This document shows positions 42,689 through 58,200 of a stretch of DNA of 64,000 bases, one piece after another. Position 1 is the first letter of the stretch. Each line of letters begins with the position of its first letter. The stretch covers positions 8,951,154 through 9,015,153 of the forward strand of contig NC_084886.1 of NCBI RefSeq assembly GCF_958979055.1, in the 5' to 3' direction. Source of the DNA: Alnus glutinosa. Its lineage: Eukaryota; Streptophyta; Magnoliopsida; Fagales; Betulaceae. Under the pieces are notes generated by a model. The model searched no databases. It had not been told where the DNA came from and worked only from the letters and a program-made list of their open reading frames with translations. The position numbers and the translations under genes are program-made.

Positions 42689-44931
42689 CGGCAACTCTTT
42701 TCCATAATGAGTACTACTTCTGCTTCCCATCCCAATGCTCTCATTTGTTCCTGTTTACACTGCTTTGACATCATCAGCAGTTTGTTCCAACTTTCCGCTA
42801 TATTGTTTCATGCAGCAAGAATTTTTTTTGTTCTTTGCGTCCAGAGTAAGCTTCAAGCTTGTCTCCAATACCCCTGTAAAATGCAGGGGTACATTCTTTT
42901 TGTTCTTGTGTATTCGAACTTGTAAAAATGCGTTCTTTTTGGAAATCTTCCCCTAGGGCCAATCGCTAAGTTTGTAAATAAGAGGTAAGCTGATACATTT
43001 TTTGCAGTCAATGCAAGCTTTTATCATTTGTAAATCACATTGGGCTGAATTTTTTAGATGCCTCGACTCGTTATCCGGGTGCGCTAACGAATGCACCCGT
43101 TTTTGGTATCCTCCTATCCTATCTATTATAAACAGTTTAGGATTCTTAAGATCTTCAAAACTTGCCACCAGAGATTTTTTTGTTGATGATCTACTTTCCC
43201 ACAAGGTGCCAATAGAACTGGATTGCCTCTTTCTTTATTTCATTGTAAGAATCCTGTCTTACCACTATCTGCTGTATACATCGTTTTTTAAGTTTTGGTT
43301 GCTCTTGGTTCTCACGAGTCTTGTCTCAAGTTTTGGCCATTAAACTCTACATTTCTGTTTTCTGAAAGCCTCTTCTTCTAACTTTGCTAAATTGACGCTA
43401 ATATTTGATCGATTCGGCATATCCTGTATTATACAAAAGATGTTTGTGTACTGCTACCAGACTGCTTAGAAAGTAAAACTCTCTTTATGTTTACTCCAAA
43501 ATGCATTTCATTGAAATTTCTCGGCCCTTGTTTTAGAGGCTTCAATTTATATATATATATATAAACCGAGTTTCAACTTCGAATTGGCATAGAATTATGA
43601 CACGTGGAGTGAACCCATAAATTTTAAACATTGAACTGTTCTTTTAAGTAAAAAAAACCGTCGAATTTTAAAGGTTGAACCAGTTTTATAATAATTTTAA
43701 TAAATTTATTATGCTTTAATGAAAAGATGATGAGTGTGAAATTTTATGAGACCAAAATAAAGACTCACATTATAGCATTAAGTGTCATTATAGCCGCATT
43801 AAGTGGTAAGATTTTTTTTAAAAAAATTATAATTAAAAATATCATATCATATAATTTTACACATTTTTTAACTTATAATAAAAAGTATGATGAAGATGTG
43901 TTTAAATTCTGAAATTAATGAAAAATCCTGCAAGTTATGAGCTAGTTATATAACCAAGGAGTATAGCATAGCCTTCAACTATGGGTAAAACACTTCGATG
44001 CTTGATATTAAATAATTTCATGTGTTTGGGTGGGAGTTTCAGGTTACAATGAAGTCTGACCTTGGCGATAATCTTCGAGGCCGGAGTAAGACCTCGGCAG
44101 TTGCTTGAGCCTTCAGCAAATAAAACCAATTTAAGCATCATTCACTAAAATCATTTATGTCCAGGCAAGTATTTCCTTCCCTTTAATTGGACCATGCTAA
44201 CATAGATGTCTCATAATATCCCTTCCCCTCCACCCTCTTCCACATGAGAGTCCCCTTCCTCAACTACGTGGCTGATGTGTCCAGCCGCATGTTCAAGATA
44301 CGGTTGCCGCAATGTTCCGAGTAGAAATTGATTTTCCGGAGAACTCGGAAGCTCTCTACACAGATCGACTAATACTCCAACTTCGCCGGCAGATTAAACC
44401 TCTACGGCAAGGCCACTTCGTATACTCAATGCTGTCGGGTAAACCTCAAACCCGTGTAAAGCACTCCCTCCAAATGCCACCAAAACCAAAGCCATTACCA
44501 CATGAGCCAACCCTCATGGCTAACAGTCGCAAATATAATAGAGTAAAATCATAAAGACAGCAGACACTGAAGAAAACATACGACAATCGTTTTAAGGGCT
44601 TTTTAACTGTCAATTATGCTTTGAAGTCGGTAGATAATAGGACACATGTATCAACCCAAGAGGTTGAGATAAATCCCAATTTAACCCCAAATAAAAATTG
44701 AAATTATTTTGCACTCTGACCCAAAAGTATGTGGATAAGTAGCATCCGATATGCATTCCATTTACTTGATATAATACAGCTTGTTTCGCAAAGTAATTCA
44801 GACTGAGCCCCCCAAGTCAGAAAAAGAAAAAAGAAAAAGAAAAAGAAAAAGAAAATATATAAAAATGAAGCTAAGAGGAGTTATTGGATAAAAGAAAAGA
44901 AAATTAAAATCCTACTTTCTAACCAAAATGG
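42689..44931. other. Intergenic region between convergent AP5B1 and PRP40C
   Basis: Holds both 3' UTRs. A small perfect stem (CGGGTGC/GCACCCG, 43076-43099) lies about 400 bp past the AP5B1 stop. A GC-richer stretch at about 44040-44560, with an 80-aa ORF at 44312-44554, has no domain that I recognise and may be a decayed gene or TE piece. A poly-purine AAAAAG tract (44820-44855) precedes the PRP40C stop. Confidence 0.5.
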
Positions 44932-47900
44932 CTATCTTCGCTCGTGGGTTCTTGACCCAGACAGAAACCTCCCAGAATCAACAGAGCTTCTACCTTTCGA
45001 CTCTCCGTGTTTTTCTTCCTTGTGATCAAGAGCCAACTTTTGCTTCCGCAGCATCTCATCAGCATATCGCCGCCACAAGACTTCCCTCTCTTTCCTTGGC
45101 ATCTTGTTATATCTCGGATCAGGCTTTAGAAGACGTTTAGCCGTCGACCATGAATGGAGGGCGGTTTTCCCATCTTCTGTCTCTCGGGAAGCCGCTTCAG
45201 CAGTCAGGACTTCAGCTAACAAAGCTCTGAAATCGTGTACACATCGCTAAAAAAAAAAAACAAAAAAATCACAGATATCATTAACTTCAAGGTTGGTTGA
45301 TTCATGCATCCACTCGATGAGCTAAAATAATGATGTGCAAATTGCTTAAACTACAAATGAATCAGACGCATTTACAAAGTGGGTCAGGTCATGTCAGCCA
45401 CAGCTTCAACCAAATGCATATTTCATCCACAATACAGATAAATCTTTAGTTACTGAAGAGTGTGAGAGGTTTCAGTTTAATATTGCTCTGAAACCTCGAT
45501 ACTCTTGAGTTAGCATGTGTAGACCTTGCCCAATGCAATCAAAATATCAAGATAGCAAAAAAAAACAAATAAACACTTCTAAACAGTTTTGAACATAAAA
45601 TTTACACATTAAGATATGCAAATGAAATTTTAAGATAAAATATAGATGAAGTCAAATTCATACACTGCATCTTGTTTCGTAATTTATCCGCTATTAATTA
45701 TTATTTTCAACTTAAGGGGAAAACATGGCTTATATCATTCGTACGAGAATAGAAAGGGCCGGAGTGGTAATCTGCAAAGAAGGGGAGAAAGGATAGGAAA
45801 GATAGATCAGATTAGTTTCAGTGCAATGGCCGCTTCCACCTGGCCTCTTTGAGGCCCAGGCATAAGGATTCTACCTAGCCTCCTTTGTATGACATAGTAA
45901 GCTGCCTCCTGGTTTAATCCCTGAGAGGATTGATAGTCTTGGGGCTCCAGTATCACACAAAATGGATAGCACTGCCACCCACCCCCTACTTGTTACTATG
46001 TTTAACTAAAATACAAAAATAACCTATCTGAACCTAAACCACCGAGGCACAGACTATTCCAGCTGAACAAGCTGTAAATTCTAGAAGTAAAATATCTGCA
46101 CAAAATTTTGATTATTTTTTTTTCTTTAAAAGTAATCCAATCTCATAAAGAAATGCGGAGGGGTGCAACCAAGCACACAAGAACTATAGAAGAGAAACAC
46201 CCAATTAAGAAAAAGAACACAACAATAAATTCTAAGAAACTAGAAAAAAACTGTAAGCAACCATCCAAACATAGAAATTTGAACATAATAGCTTTTAACT
46301 ATCACCGTCCTCTCACAATCTTCAAAGTTACGAGCATTGCATTCTCTCCAAATACACCACATTAAGCATAGAGGAATCATCATCCAAACTTCTAAATTGC
46401 AATGTCTTCCAAATTGACCTCTCAAAGAAGCCAACGACTCCACCACTCATTGGGGCATGACCCACTCCATCCTAAGTAGACGGAAGATCAATTCCCACGT
46501 CTCTGGCTACTTTTCAATGGAGCAAAAGATGATCAACAATTTCCTCACTTCTTACACATACAAAGCAATCCACCACTATGATGTCCCTCTTTCTCAAGTA
46601 ATCCATACTTAGAATCTTCTCTAAAGCTGTCATCCACATTAAGAATGTCACTCTCGAAGGAGCCTTATTTCTCTAAATGCTCTTCCTCCTCTTCCAAGGA
46701 AAGGGAGAGCCTTTGGGGGGGGGGGGGAATTAGCGCATTGTAAAAATATCTGACCTCAAAAACCCACCTTTTTGAAATTATCCAACAAATTTTATCCTTG
46801 CACCTCATCTCAACTTGAGAGAACAAAGGGCTAAAGAACGAGGTAATTGAATCCACCTCCTAGTCATGCTGACAAAGGGGATGTTCCATCGTTAGAAAAC
46901 ATCAAAGAGTAATGCTACATAATACATACTACACCCCCATCCTGCTAGGCTGATTTGGCATGCCCACCAGCCCTTGTTAACAAAAAAAAAAAAAAATCAA
47001 CCAGCCCAGTGGGATGAAGGTGTAGTATTTAGCATTTCTCAACTATAAATGATTTGCTACCGAAGCCTCCTTGAAGCGGGATATACTAAACAACTACGGA
47101 AAAGCTACCTTCAAAGTACTTACCAAAAATAAAAAATAAAAAGCTACCTTCAAAGTCTCATCCCCACACCACCCAACATGCCAAAATCTGATTTTAGAAC
47201 CATCACCTACCTCAAATCTAATAAATCTAGGGAATTCCCTCTACCCCCTCCTAATCCAACCCTGAAAGACCCAATAACCACATTAGAACACCACCCTCCC
47301 CACATGCTCTCGTATTTAAATTCCATAACTGATTTCCACATAATCTCTCTTCATGGCATAAAGACATAACCACGTCCTCAAAAGAGCTCGTTTAAAAAGA
47401 AGCAAAATTCTAACCTCCAAACCATCTAAGGATATCGGAGTACAAATCTTAGACCTACGTACTAGAGGGCATTTGAATTCATCATCGATTCCGCCCCATA
47501 AGAAATCGCGTTAAAGTTTTTCAATACAATTAGCAACACCAATAGGGGTGGGGAAAGGGACAAATATTAAGTAGGCAAATTAGATAAGAGTACCTTTAAT
47601 CAAATGAGATTTTTGTTGAATTCTTTTTGTTTATGGGTTGTGTTTGTTCTCTCGGTGGCTATAAGAACATGTAAAAAGCCGTGGGCATCATGTTTTGGGG
47701 TACATATTTGATTATTTGGTTTTTATAGGGTGATTATTTACAAGATAGATACAAGAACTTGTCAAAAGTTGAGCGCTATTTACATATGCTAAATACTGTT
47801 TCAGCTTGATGGGGTGCAGTTGTACTTTTCTGTGTTGATGACATAGATAAATAACTTGAGTGTTTACGTTCATGTTATTCTCTAAAACATCAGTTGTACA

Positions 47901-50900
47901 TCATTGTATGATAGTCTTCATTTCATATCCACCATTGATTTTTCTTTTTGCGTTATTCAAAGGATGGAATCACAAATGAGCAAAGATCCTTTCTTCACTA
48001 TGCTCTTATAAGAGGGGGGAACAAGGATACAATAAAACTCCACCCCAAGCTAGAATGAGATCCACTACTAAGAAATCTCAATGGGATGAAAACTTCTCAA
48101 TTGAAGACAATTTACTAGTATCATCTTGGCTCAATACTGGCCTTTTGAAAAATATGACCGTTGGAAAAGAAAGAAGAAATCACAAAAAAAAAAAATAAAT
48201 AAATAAAAAAATTGTATAGAGAAATATTAGGGAAGCTAATGTAGAATACATTTGAATAGGAAAGTAAAGAGTAGCTAGGTTCCCTAAATTTAGATTGAAA
48301 TTTATGGAAATCACTGTGAGTGCTCTAATAGGACGAAAATCCTTAATATCCACAACCTCCACTCTCCTACGAATAAGGGCAATAAAAGTTGCATGGAGGC
48401 TTCTTTCAAACTAATCTCGAACATGGAACTCAAGGAAAACATTCATGATGTCTTCTTTGATAACCTCCTTACAAGTCTGAAAGAAGTCCAAAGAAAAATC
48501 ATCAGAGCCCAGGGCCTTATCACCGTTCAGAGCTTTTGCCACCTCAAAAACCTCATTCTCCTCAAAAGCTCTCTTCATCTAAATAGCCTCCTCTTCAACA
48601 ATACAATCAAAAGGAAGGCCATCCAATTTAAACCGCCAACTAAATTGTTCAGAGTATAGACGATTGTAAAACTTCAAAATATGCTTCCTCATTTCTGAAA
48701 TATCGGATGAAACATGGTCATTAATATCTAAAAGATTCAATGGTGTTGTTTCGTCTATTCAAATGAGCCACACGGTGGAAAACTTTTGTATTCTTATCTC
48801 CCTCACTCAACCAAAGTGCCCTTGATTTCTATCTCCAATTCACTTCTTCCATTAGAGTAGTCCTCTCCAAGTCACTAATAATCTTAGCATTTCTCAAATT
48901 CTCAACATCATATAACGTTCTTTCTTTTGCAATAACATCAAGACCTTTGAGTTCATCCAAAAGAAACTTTTTCTACTTCTCAGCATTACCAAACACCTCC
49001 TTATTCCATTTTTTCAAGTTGATTTTCAAGAATTTCAGTTTACACGCCAAGATAAAACTAGGAGAGCCATGAAAGATGTAAAGACATCCACCACTGTTTC
49101 ACCTTTTCCACAAAGCCCTCTGATTTTAACTACGTATTCTCAAACTTTAAATACTGTATGCTCCATATAAACATCTCCACATTGGAGCATTATTGGAAAG
49201 TGATCTAATAAAAATATAGGCAGCCTCCTATGATAGACACCTGGAGACTGGGTTTTCCAATAAGGAGAGAAAAGAAACTAGTCAATTCTAGACCATGAAG
49301 GAGTGGAGCTTGGTTATTAAACCACGTAAAATTTTCACCTACAAGAAGATACCCATAAGACCCTGTTCAAAAATGAATTCAAAGAATTCCAACCTAGCTA
49401 GGGAAGATCAGGTATCACTCGATCTCTCGCTCTGAAAGCGAAAGATATTGAAATCAACCCCAATACATCACAGTAAATTCCACCAATTAAGCAATCTTGT
49501 TTGTTCATCCCATAACAACCTTCTATCATAGTCAACATTAGGACCATAAACACCCACAAAAGCCCAAACAAAATTATCAACAACATTCCAAAAAGAACAG
49601 GCAATAGTAAATTCCCCCAAACACTCATTTCTTTCCACCACCCTACGATCCCACATTAACAAGATCCCTCCAAAAGCCCCTCTCAAACCCAAGTAACACC
49701 AATCAACATATTGGCAGCCCCACTAACTGCGCGCAACCACCCTTGACAAATGCTCCAGTTCAGTTTCTTGTAAACATACAATGTCAACCTTCCATTCTCT
49801 GAGTAAATTCCTGACCCTCAAACATCTATCCCCCTCGTTCAAAACTCTTAACATTCCAAGATAATATTTTAGGGGTCCTTACCTCTACTTGTGCTAGAAT
49901 AACCTCCTTTAAAGTCATAATTGATAGAACAAGATAATGTTTTTAATTCATCGTTCCCTCCATTCACTAACTTAGAATGAGAGTTAGGGGATCTAACTGG
50001 AACCTTATTATTGCAACTCGCTTCGATGCCAATGAACAAAGCCACTAACTCTTTGTTACGCACCTATACTAGACGGAACAAAACCCTAGCAGTAAATCAG
50101 GGTGGCGGCTGAGATATGTATGGAATGTGAGGGAGGAGATCGTGTACTTGGGGAGCACGATTTCAGGTTTGGAAGTTCCCAAAAATAAGGGATGATAATG
50201 CCCATTAGCAACCTAAGAATAAGGGATTATATTTCCCATTTAGTAGCAGATTTGCAGCAGACTTTTAGGAGATCAAATAAGGGAATTATACTTTCCCTAG
50301 AATAGGTTAATTCTGTACTCTTTCTATAATTATTTGTACCCTATTTATAGGGGTTATTGAGGAGGAATAAGACAGGCAGAAATTAACCAACAAACAACTC
50401 CTAAGTTGTAGGAGGCAGGGGTACCTCGAATACCCCATATCCGATCCGCAATTCCACCATAGGCAACCCTAGGAAAACCAACCCGGCGGCTCCGCCCCTC
50501 TCCAAACCCCTCACACGATCACAAACACAATCCCTAAACCAGGCCCATAACACTCTTTTTCAAACCCTTCACAGGAAAGCCCCACAAAATGACGAAAACC
50601 CTTGACTTTCTACAACAACCAGTCTGATGAATCTGGGGCGAAGGAACCTGGCTCTTCATTTAGAGCATGGAGAGGAAAAATTCAATGGCTCACAGTAACT
50701 AGGCTCCTCCCCCGAGTAAAAATCCAATTCCAAATGTGAATGTATCTCATCCATAACCAGGGAGGGAACTTTAACAAAGCCCGAGTTATCATTCTCCTTG
50801 ATTTCAAACTAGCTAAGAAGAGACTGGTTTGGAACAACATGAGCAGTGCCTCCAAGCAGGCCTTTCCTGGCATCACTTTCCTTCGATTAAGCTGACCACA

Positions 50901-53900
50901 CTAGCTCTAGATCCTAACCCATGCTACAGTCTTCCCACCTTTAAGGTCAATCGACCACACCATCGACAATACCCAATCAATAAACAATAGACAAGTTATC
51001 GATGATGGCATTGCTAGGAAGCACACCCTTTCCAAGGACCTAGCAACCCCCAAACATAGATCAGAGAACCCAACAATTGCGACAACGCCAATGAGTTTTG
51101 TACTCAACTTAGTAGCATCAAAGAGAGGCGGCGGCCACTAGGTGTTAGAAGACAACACCTTCGGCAAGGAACTGTCGGCGAGGGGAGCTCTTTGTATCAT
51201 CACCTAATGAGACACTTTGACTCCCCTTTAGATCTCCTCCAAAACGAGCAACAGAGACTTCAAAAATTCAGCGGTACTAGTGATGATCCAGCGATGTTAG
51301 CAAAAGGAATACTCGAGCCCAAAGAGGAGGCCCTAGCAACCAATCTCACTTTCCACTAGAGAGTGGGTTTCGATGTAGGCCGAAACATGCGTTTAAACCG
51401 TGTACCATTAAAACACAACAGGCTTTACCTTTAATTTTCACACTATTAGATTGGGCCAAAATAACGGGTCTAAGTCTTGTGCACCGATAGGAGACTAGAA
51501 GGGACCCTCCATGCTCCATGCTCCATGCTTGGTTGGGCTTCGGCTCAACAACAGCAGCCCTCTCAAGGCCTATACTGCTCTTAGAACCAAAAATACCCTG
51601 GCCCAAATCAGTCTTGTCAATTAAACGGTCCACTACCACTTTAAGGACCAACAGGTTTCTCAAGTTGCGAAAATCGAAGCGTTCACCCAGATCACCCCTA
51701 GAATCACTCAAGCAGTCTGCACCAGCTAGAAATCTGAGATTCTCTGAAATAATTGTGGTATGATCCAAAATTGGGTCAATGCTTCTTGAGGTACCCTAAG
51801 ACCCAAGCCAAAAGTGTCACCCAGAACAACCCATGGATTAAATAAAACAGAAACCTGAATGGGTAACAAGCTTATAATTATTTAGAAGCTGTGCAGCAAT
51901 TATTACAAATAAAAAAGTATTGATAAACAAAAAGAAAAAAGAAAAACACTATAGAAGCTGTAGCTTACACATCAGACATGCTGATGGAAGTGATCAAGTT
52001 ATTTTGCTTTCACATGATTCTGAAAGATTTTTTTTTTCCTTCTTAATTGTAAAGATTTGAACCTCAAACCTACTACATCCCCGCTCCTTTCAGAAAAAGC
52101 CAGGATTTTGAAGATTTTAGTTATAGTTTCATATAGCTGGAGACTGGAGTGCATAATTATGCTTCATAATAATCAACAATTCTTGGAACTCTGCACGAGA
52201 ACCTTGCAAATATATTACAACTAATCAGCCCCCAAAAGAAAAATGTGGGAGTTATAGAATTACCTCATTCAGCATCTTTATGTGTTCCCGGAAGAGCTTT
52301 TCAGTGTCAGATGGATCCAAGTCAGGGTTGGTTGCACGTCCTTGGGGATCCTTCTCCAATCTAGGCTTAGATTCCGTCCAAGATGCCTAATCACGAGTAG
52401 AAGCAAAAGTGAACAAATTTATTGTACCCGGATGCTCAGACCAGAGAGGGAGGGAGGGAGAGAGAGAGTATAGCTTGTTGAAGAGTTGCTTCTTTTTACA
52501 AAATATTGGGAATGATTGGAAATCCAAAATTAAAAAACAAAACAAAACAAAAAGCTTCATGATTCCCCTAGGCAACAGACCCAAAAAGAATTTTTCAAGG
52601 CTTCAAATATTTTATCAATGGAACCAGCAACATGATAAGCGAGACTTGTCCCTTTCCCTTGTCTATTTCTTTCTTCCGTCCTCCTTTTTAATAAGTGGAG
52701 ATAGAGATACCAAAGGTCCCACAGGAGTTGAATCCTCACTCCTTTTCTTTATTGTTTGTAAACTCCACAAATGAACTGAAAGCTAGTATTAGAGTTCTTG
52801 TACAGCTGGAAAGTATGTTTTCAAAGCAGGGGATAACATGATGATATCAGCATTTGTAGCTAAGGGGCTCTTCTCCTGCTGTCTTCTCTTTATATATATA
52901 TGTGTGTGTGTGTGTGTTTTATTTCTAATGAAAAGAACACAAAAAGGATGCAACCCTAGCTCAAGGAAAAAATACCAAAGAATAGCAAACAGAACCAAAA
53001 TAGCTTTATAACAAACACAGTTCCACAACCTTTTGAGGCTAACCCACCCAATATCAAATAAGAGGAATGAGTGTGACACAATTTTCCCAGCAATTGGGTA
53101 ACGAAATGAAAAATGAACCACATTATCACCTCCAACCTTACACATACTGCAGTAACCAACTATAATTTTCATCACCTTTTGAGGTTATCCACTGTTATGA
53201 TATTTCCCTATCTGACCAATCAGCCACTTTTCAGTATATCTGACTCCCAAATGCATCTCCAAAGAAAACTAAACCTGAATCCCAGCTCGCCACTTCTGCC
53301 ATTAAGATCTTCCTCTTTCTCTTTTGAGTAATACTATATACTGCAACCTCATCCCACCCACATCCCACTGGGCTGATGTGCCAATGCTAATCAGCCCTCT
53401 TCTCTTTTTACAGCTAATTTTCAGAATTTTTCAATATGTCAGCCAAGTTCCAATATATCCAACTGCTTGCATGCAAAATGGAGCCACTATGGTCAAGATA
53501 GAGACCTGCTCCCTATGGCTGGCCATGGAAAATGCAACCTAGGGAGATTGGCTTAATTGTAAAATGGTTAGTAGACAAGTTGCTTCTAGGATTACTAAGG
53601 AACTAATACATTCAAGATGATGAGGGCAAACACTATATTGCAGATAATCATTTGATGTTTACTTTTGGTCTAAATTAAATCCTAGAAAGATTTCTATTTC
53701 ATGAATGTTACCTTAATGAGCATGTCCTGTATCACATCCAAAGGGAAGAATTTTTGTCATGGGGAAACCACTAATGCAGAGAATCCGTTCTCTCCAATTT
53801 CTTAACAAGAATGGCCATGAACAAACATGACATAAAAGTAACTCATTTACTAAGCTTTTTTATATTTAAGTCTGCATCCCTAGGGCTGGGAGGGTATTTT

Positions 53901-55217
53901 TTTGCAGATGGAAAAAAGGATAAAAAAGGAAGCAAACATAACGAGTCTAGTTTAACTTACTGCAATTTGTAGATAGCAGAATTTACAAAATGAACATGAC
54001 ATCTTTTACAGCATACTCAATCCCTTATTTAAAAATTGTATTCACATGCAAAAAATATATAGACTGCTCAACAATTAATCGTGCAGATTCATATCACCAT
54101 ATAGTCACTGGCCCAAGCAGAATTTTTAATAAGTTCTTTTTCTTTTCATTTTTATAAGTAAATTTTTAATATTGCAGCAGACCTTAAAATACAAAAGTTA
54201 CAAACAATAGTCTACTACTGACGATTCAACATACAACATAACCATCAACCATTCCTAATCCAGTAGCATCCAGGATTAAATCATCAATGATAAATATTTT
54301 ACCAGTGGGTCTTTAATTGTTTCCACAAGCAAAGCCTGGAAAGATGCAACTGTCTCCTTCCTGCGAACTTTCATTCGCACCCTCTCCATTTCCTGTTCTT
54401 CTCTTTCCTTTCTTTTCCGGAATTCTCGCTCCCTTTCCTTCAGTTTTTCCTGAAAATCAGTATAAAGAGGTCAACAACTTTAACATTTTCCATGAAAGTC
54501 AAGACACAATGTATGAACATCATCTTGGTCCATTTTCAATTATTTTGACATGTTAAAGACAAACAAATGTGCTCCCCTGAAGTAATCAATCAGAGATACA
54601 TATATATTGGTGCATACGCCTATGAGTGCATACAGAATACACATAAGTGTGAGGTCTTTCCCTCATCAGACAGATCCATCTTTCATTTTCGGTCATTGTC
54701 AAATTTCCCATCTTTTTCATCTTTAACTCCACACCTCACAGTATCCTTTTAGAAGTAATAAATTCAAACCTCATGAATTACAACTTATACAACCATGACC
54801 ATGAGGAACAAGAGGACCACTCCATTGTACCTATTATTGTTCTCAACCTGTAAAATCAGCAGCACATGTTAAAGAATCGCTTTTCCAATATTAATTCTCA
54901 CGTCTGTCCATATATATTGGCAATGTATACAGAGAATCAAACGACATTGCTATGACATGTATGACATAATCAATAGCGATTAAGGAATTCATATTTATAC
55001 TCATTCAAAGTTTGCCCAGATAAATTTTAGCATATATGTATCTGGATTTGTTACATATTCAGAACAAAAAAGAAAAAAGAAAAATAACATCCATGTTCCA
55101 GCATCTATCTTCCAGTGCAACAAGTAGTTTGATACAATACACCAACTTTCAATACCAATTCATGTTCAAGCATTAACCACATTACACAGGAAAAAAAAAA
55201 AAAGCATGAACCACGTT

Positions 55218-55254
<37 letters not shown>

Positions 55255-58200
55255 GACTTTCTAACAGTAAGTAGAACACAAGTTTATACCTGCTCCTCCC
55301 TTTTGGCTTTTGCTTCTCGTTCTAATTCCTCTTCCCCAGCCTTTAGTTCAGATATATACTCATTAAATAAAACCTCCCTGTCCTCATGCTTAACAGATTT
55401 GTATCTTGGATCATTCCTTAGACTATCTTTCACCTACAGTAACCAGAATAAAAAATTGATTCTACAAGGAAAAATTACTGCTTTTTAAATACCAAAAATC
55501 TAACAGACAAAAGCATCTCATACTGGTTACTGCAGGTGTACAGCCAATTTAGAAAAGTTCTTTTAGTCACTCTGTTATATAACAGCAAGTGTTCTATAGG
55601 TCATTCAAAAATATCTTCAAGATCTACAACAGCAATGTAATTTGATTTATCAAGTGTCACCTATTTCCTCATCAAATTGGCATTTAAAGAGTTTAATTGG
55701 GCAGCATTCCCTCAGCATGCAAGTATATACGCTCATTGACCGAAATCATCACATCGAAGGTAAATGACCAACAAAAGAAGACCCATTTCAGATATATTTA
55801 TATATACTTTGATGACACACTGCACATTATGGGTATCTCCTATTCCCCACTTTTCAAGGCCTATACCTTAAGCTTGTTTTCTGGATTAATGACTAGCACG
55901 GGTTTTGGCCGTTACACCTCTCATTCAACCATAGAATCTGACCCAGAAGCCTTATATGCAAGATCTGGCTGAGGAAAAGAGCTCACCGGAACAGGTACAA
56001 CAGAAAAAGGAGACAGGGCAACTGAAAACAGGCCCACCTCTGGCTTTTCCGGAGACGACCCAGCAAGCCCAACACCACCAGACCCTGTCGTTGGAGCCAA
56101 GCCTTCCACCGTTGACACCAAGGCAGGATCTGACCCTGAAATCAACACCAGTAGAGGAAGAGAGTCGGCACTTATATCATTAGACGACCTCATCAGAACA
56201 GAGACACCAGAAAAAGGAGCTGGCGAGACAAGAACCAAGCCGCCGGCTTCCACTAGCCGTGCCAGAGAAGACCCACTAGTCCCTGTCGCCAGGACCGAAC
56301 CCACCACCGGTAGCACAACCGGCTCATACCTAAGGAACTCTCTGGGCTTTAGGATGTGTGGAGTTGCGATTGGGCTTAGGGATTTTCAATTCATTAATAA
56401 AGAGCAAAGGGGCGCAACCTTAATACACACGAAGTATACAAGAGTGCCCATAATAGGAACGAACAAAAAATAAATTTAAAAGGTCAGCATAAGTAAAAAC
56501 ATTCAAGCTATGATGAGATACTATCCAACTATATAACGTGTTCAGCAAACGCTTCTTTAGCTCCACCATCGATGTCTCTGCATCTTCAAAATGCAGCGCA
56601 TTCCGCTCCCGCCATATACACCACATTAAACACAACAAAACTAACCGCCAAACTTCCTTAGGGGATTTCTTCTGAGTCCAATGCTTTTTCCACTTCTTCT
56701 TACGCCCAACGGCTTTGGGCTTAAAGCCAGGCCCACACGATTCAAGCCCTTCAAGAACACTAGTCAAAGCTCTGTCCACCTCAGCCTTTAATTTCACGAG
56801 CCTGCCCTTCCATTCCCAAAGGAGGGCATGCAAAGACCTCTTCCCTCTTAGCTTGTCCTCCCCCATGGGGTTATCACCAATCTGGCAAGCAAGCTTGCCT
56901 CAAGCAACAGAATCACGTTGAACGTCAGACTAAGATAGGCCCTTCACGTGCTCGCCAACATAGCGGTCCTTACCCGTTGACTTCTCCACCTGAGAGAAGC
57001 AGTCCTTACCCATCGTCTTTTCCGTCTCAAAGGTGCTGACCGATGAACATAGAACCTCTGCAAAAGAAACTTTTTTGCCAACAAACCCAGTTCCTCCAGC
57101 AAGAAAATGACTCTGGACCAGCTCTGGCTCAACCAAGTTCCCAGACCCCTTCAACACCAACGGCGGAGGAACAATCCCAGACCCAGCCGAGGCTTCAAAA
57201 AAAGCAATAACCTTACCCAACTCAGCAGCGAAATGGCTCCAGCCCCGCCCTCCACGGCCCTCAAGAATCAAAATGATCCCTCTCCTGCCACCCACCGCAT
57301 AGACAGCCAACTCAAAGTACCTACTGGCTGGATTACTGCCTCTCCTAACAATGAGAACCTTCGACCCCTCCCTAAAAGACTTGACAAACTCCTTGTCCCC
57401 TGAAAAACGCAGTAAGTTCTCCATCGTCGAAACCAACCATACTAAGCTACAAGCTCCCAAAAAAACCAACCTTGAAAAGCTCCTCCTCCTTTCTTCCACT
57501 CTTACCACCGAGGCTCCTTCTACCACCAAAAAAATAAAAGTTTTAGCCTCCACAAAGCACCATCTCTCCATCTCTCCTTTTAATCTTCTAACTCTTAGAA
57601 CAATAGTGTTGAACGAACTTCATAAACTACTATTTTCTCAAGCTGGAACAAGGATGCTATGATGGTAAAGAACATTCTTCTATAGATCTTTAGTTCGTCT
57701 TATAAAACTATTGATAAAAAGATATCAAGCTAATTTTTCATCCAGAAGATAATTTTTTTGAAAGAAATTGATTGGAAGTGAGGGGTATGACTGAGTCCTT
57801 TTTCTGAAAAGCTACCTTTAGAACCACTTCCCCACACCACTGGTTATGCCAAAAGCTGATCCTGAAACCATTAGGTTTAGATTTATTTTAGATTTACCCC
57901 ATAATTTTTTTGGACCATTAGATTGGACCAATTGTTTGTAATCGTATGTTCAACTCGATTGAACAATCTTTAATGAGTTTCAAGTCAATCAAAATTAACT
58001 GATCAAATGGACTTCAAGAAACTGATAAAATGTGGGACACGTGGCATTTATGTAAGGGTGATTGTCAAAATCGAACGGTCTTAAAACTCTTTCTCAATTG
58101 AACGCTCTATAATTAAGTAAAACAGTCTGAATCAGACCGTCTGATCGTTCCGATCAAACGATCAGACTGCCATCTCATCATCTTACTAAACCCAAGACTG

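Noticed and set aside
43002..43343. 113-aa ORF past the AP5B1 stop
   Set aside because: It lies in the expected 3' UTR and spacer, has no recognisable domain, and contains the small hairpin.
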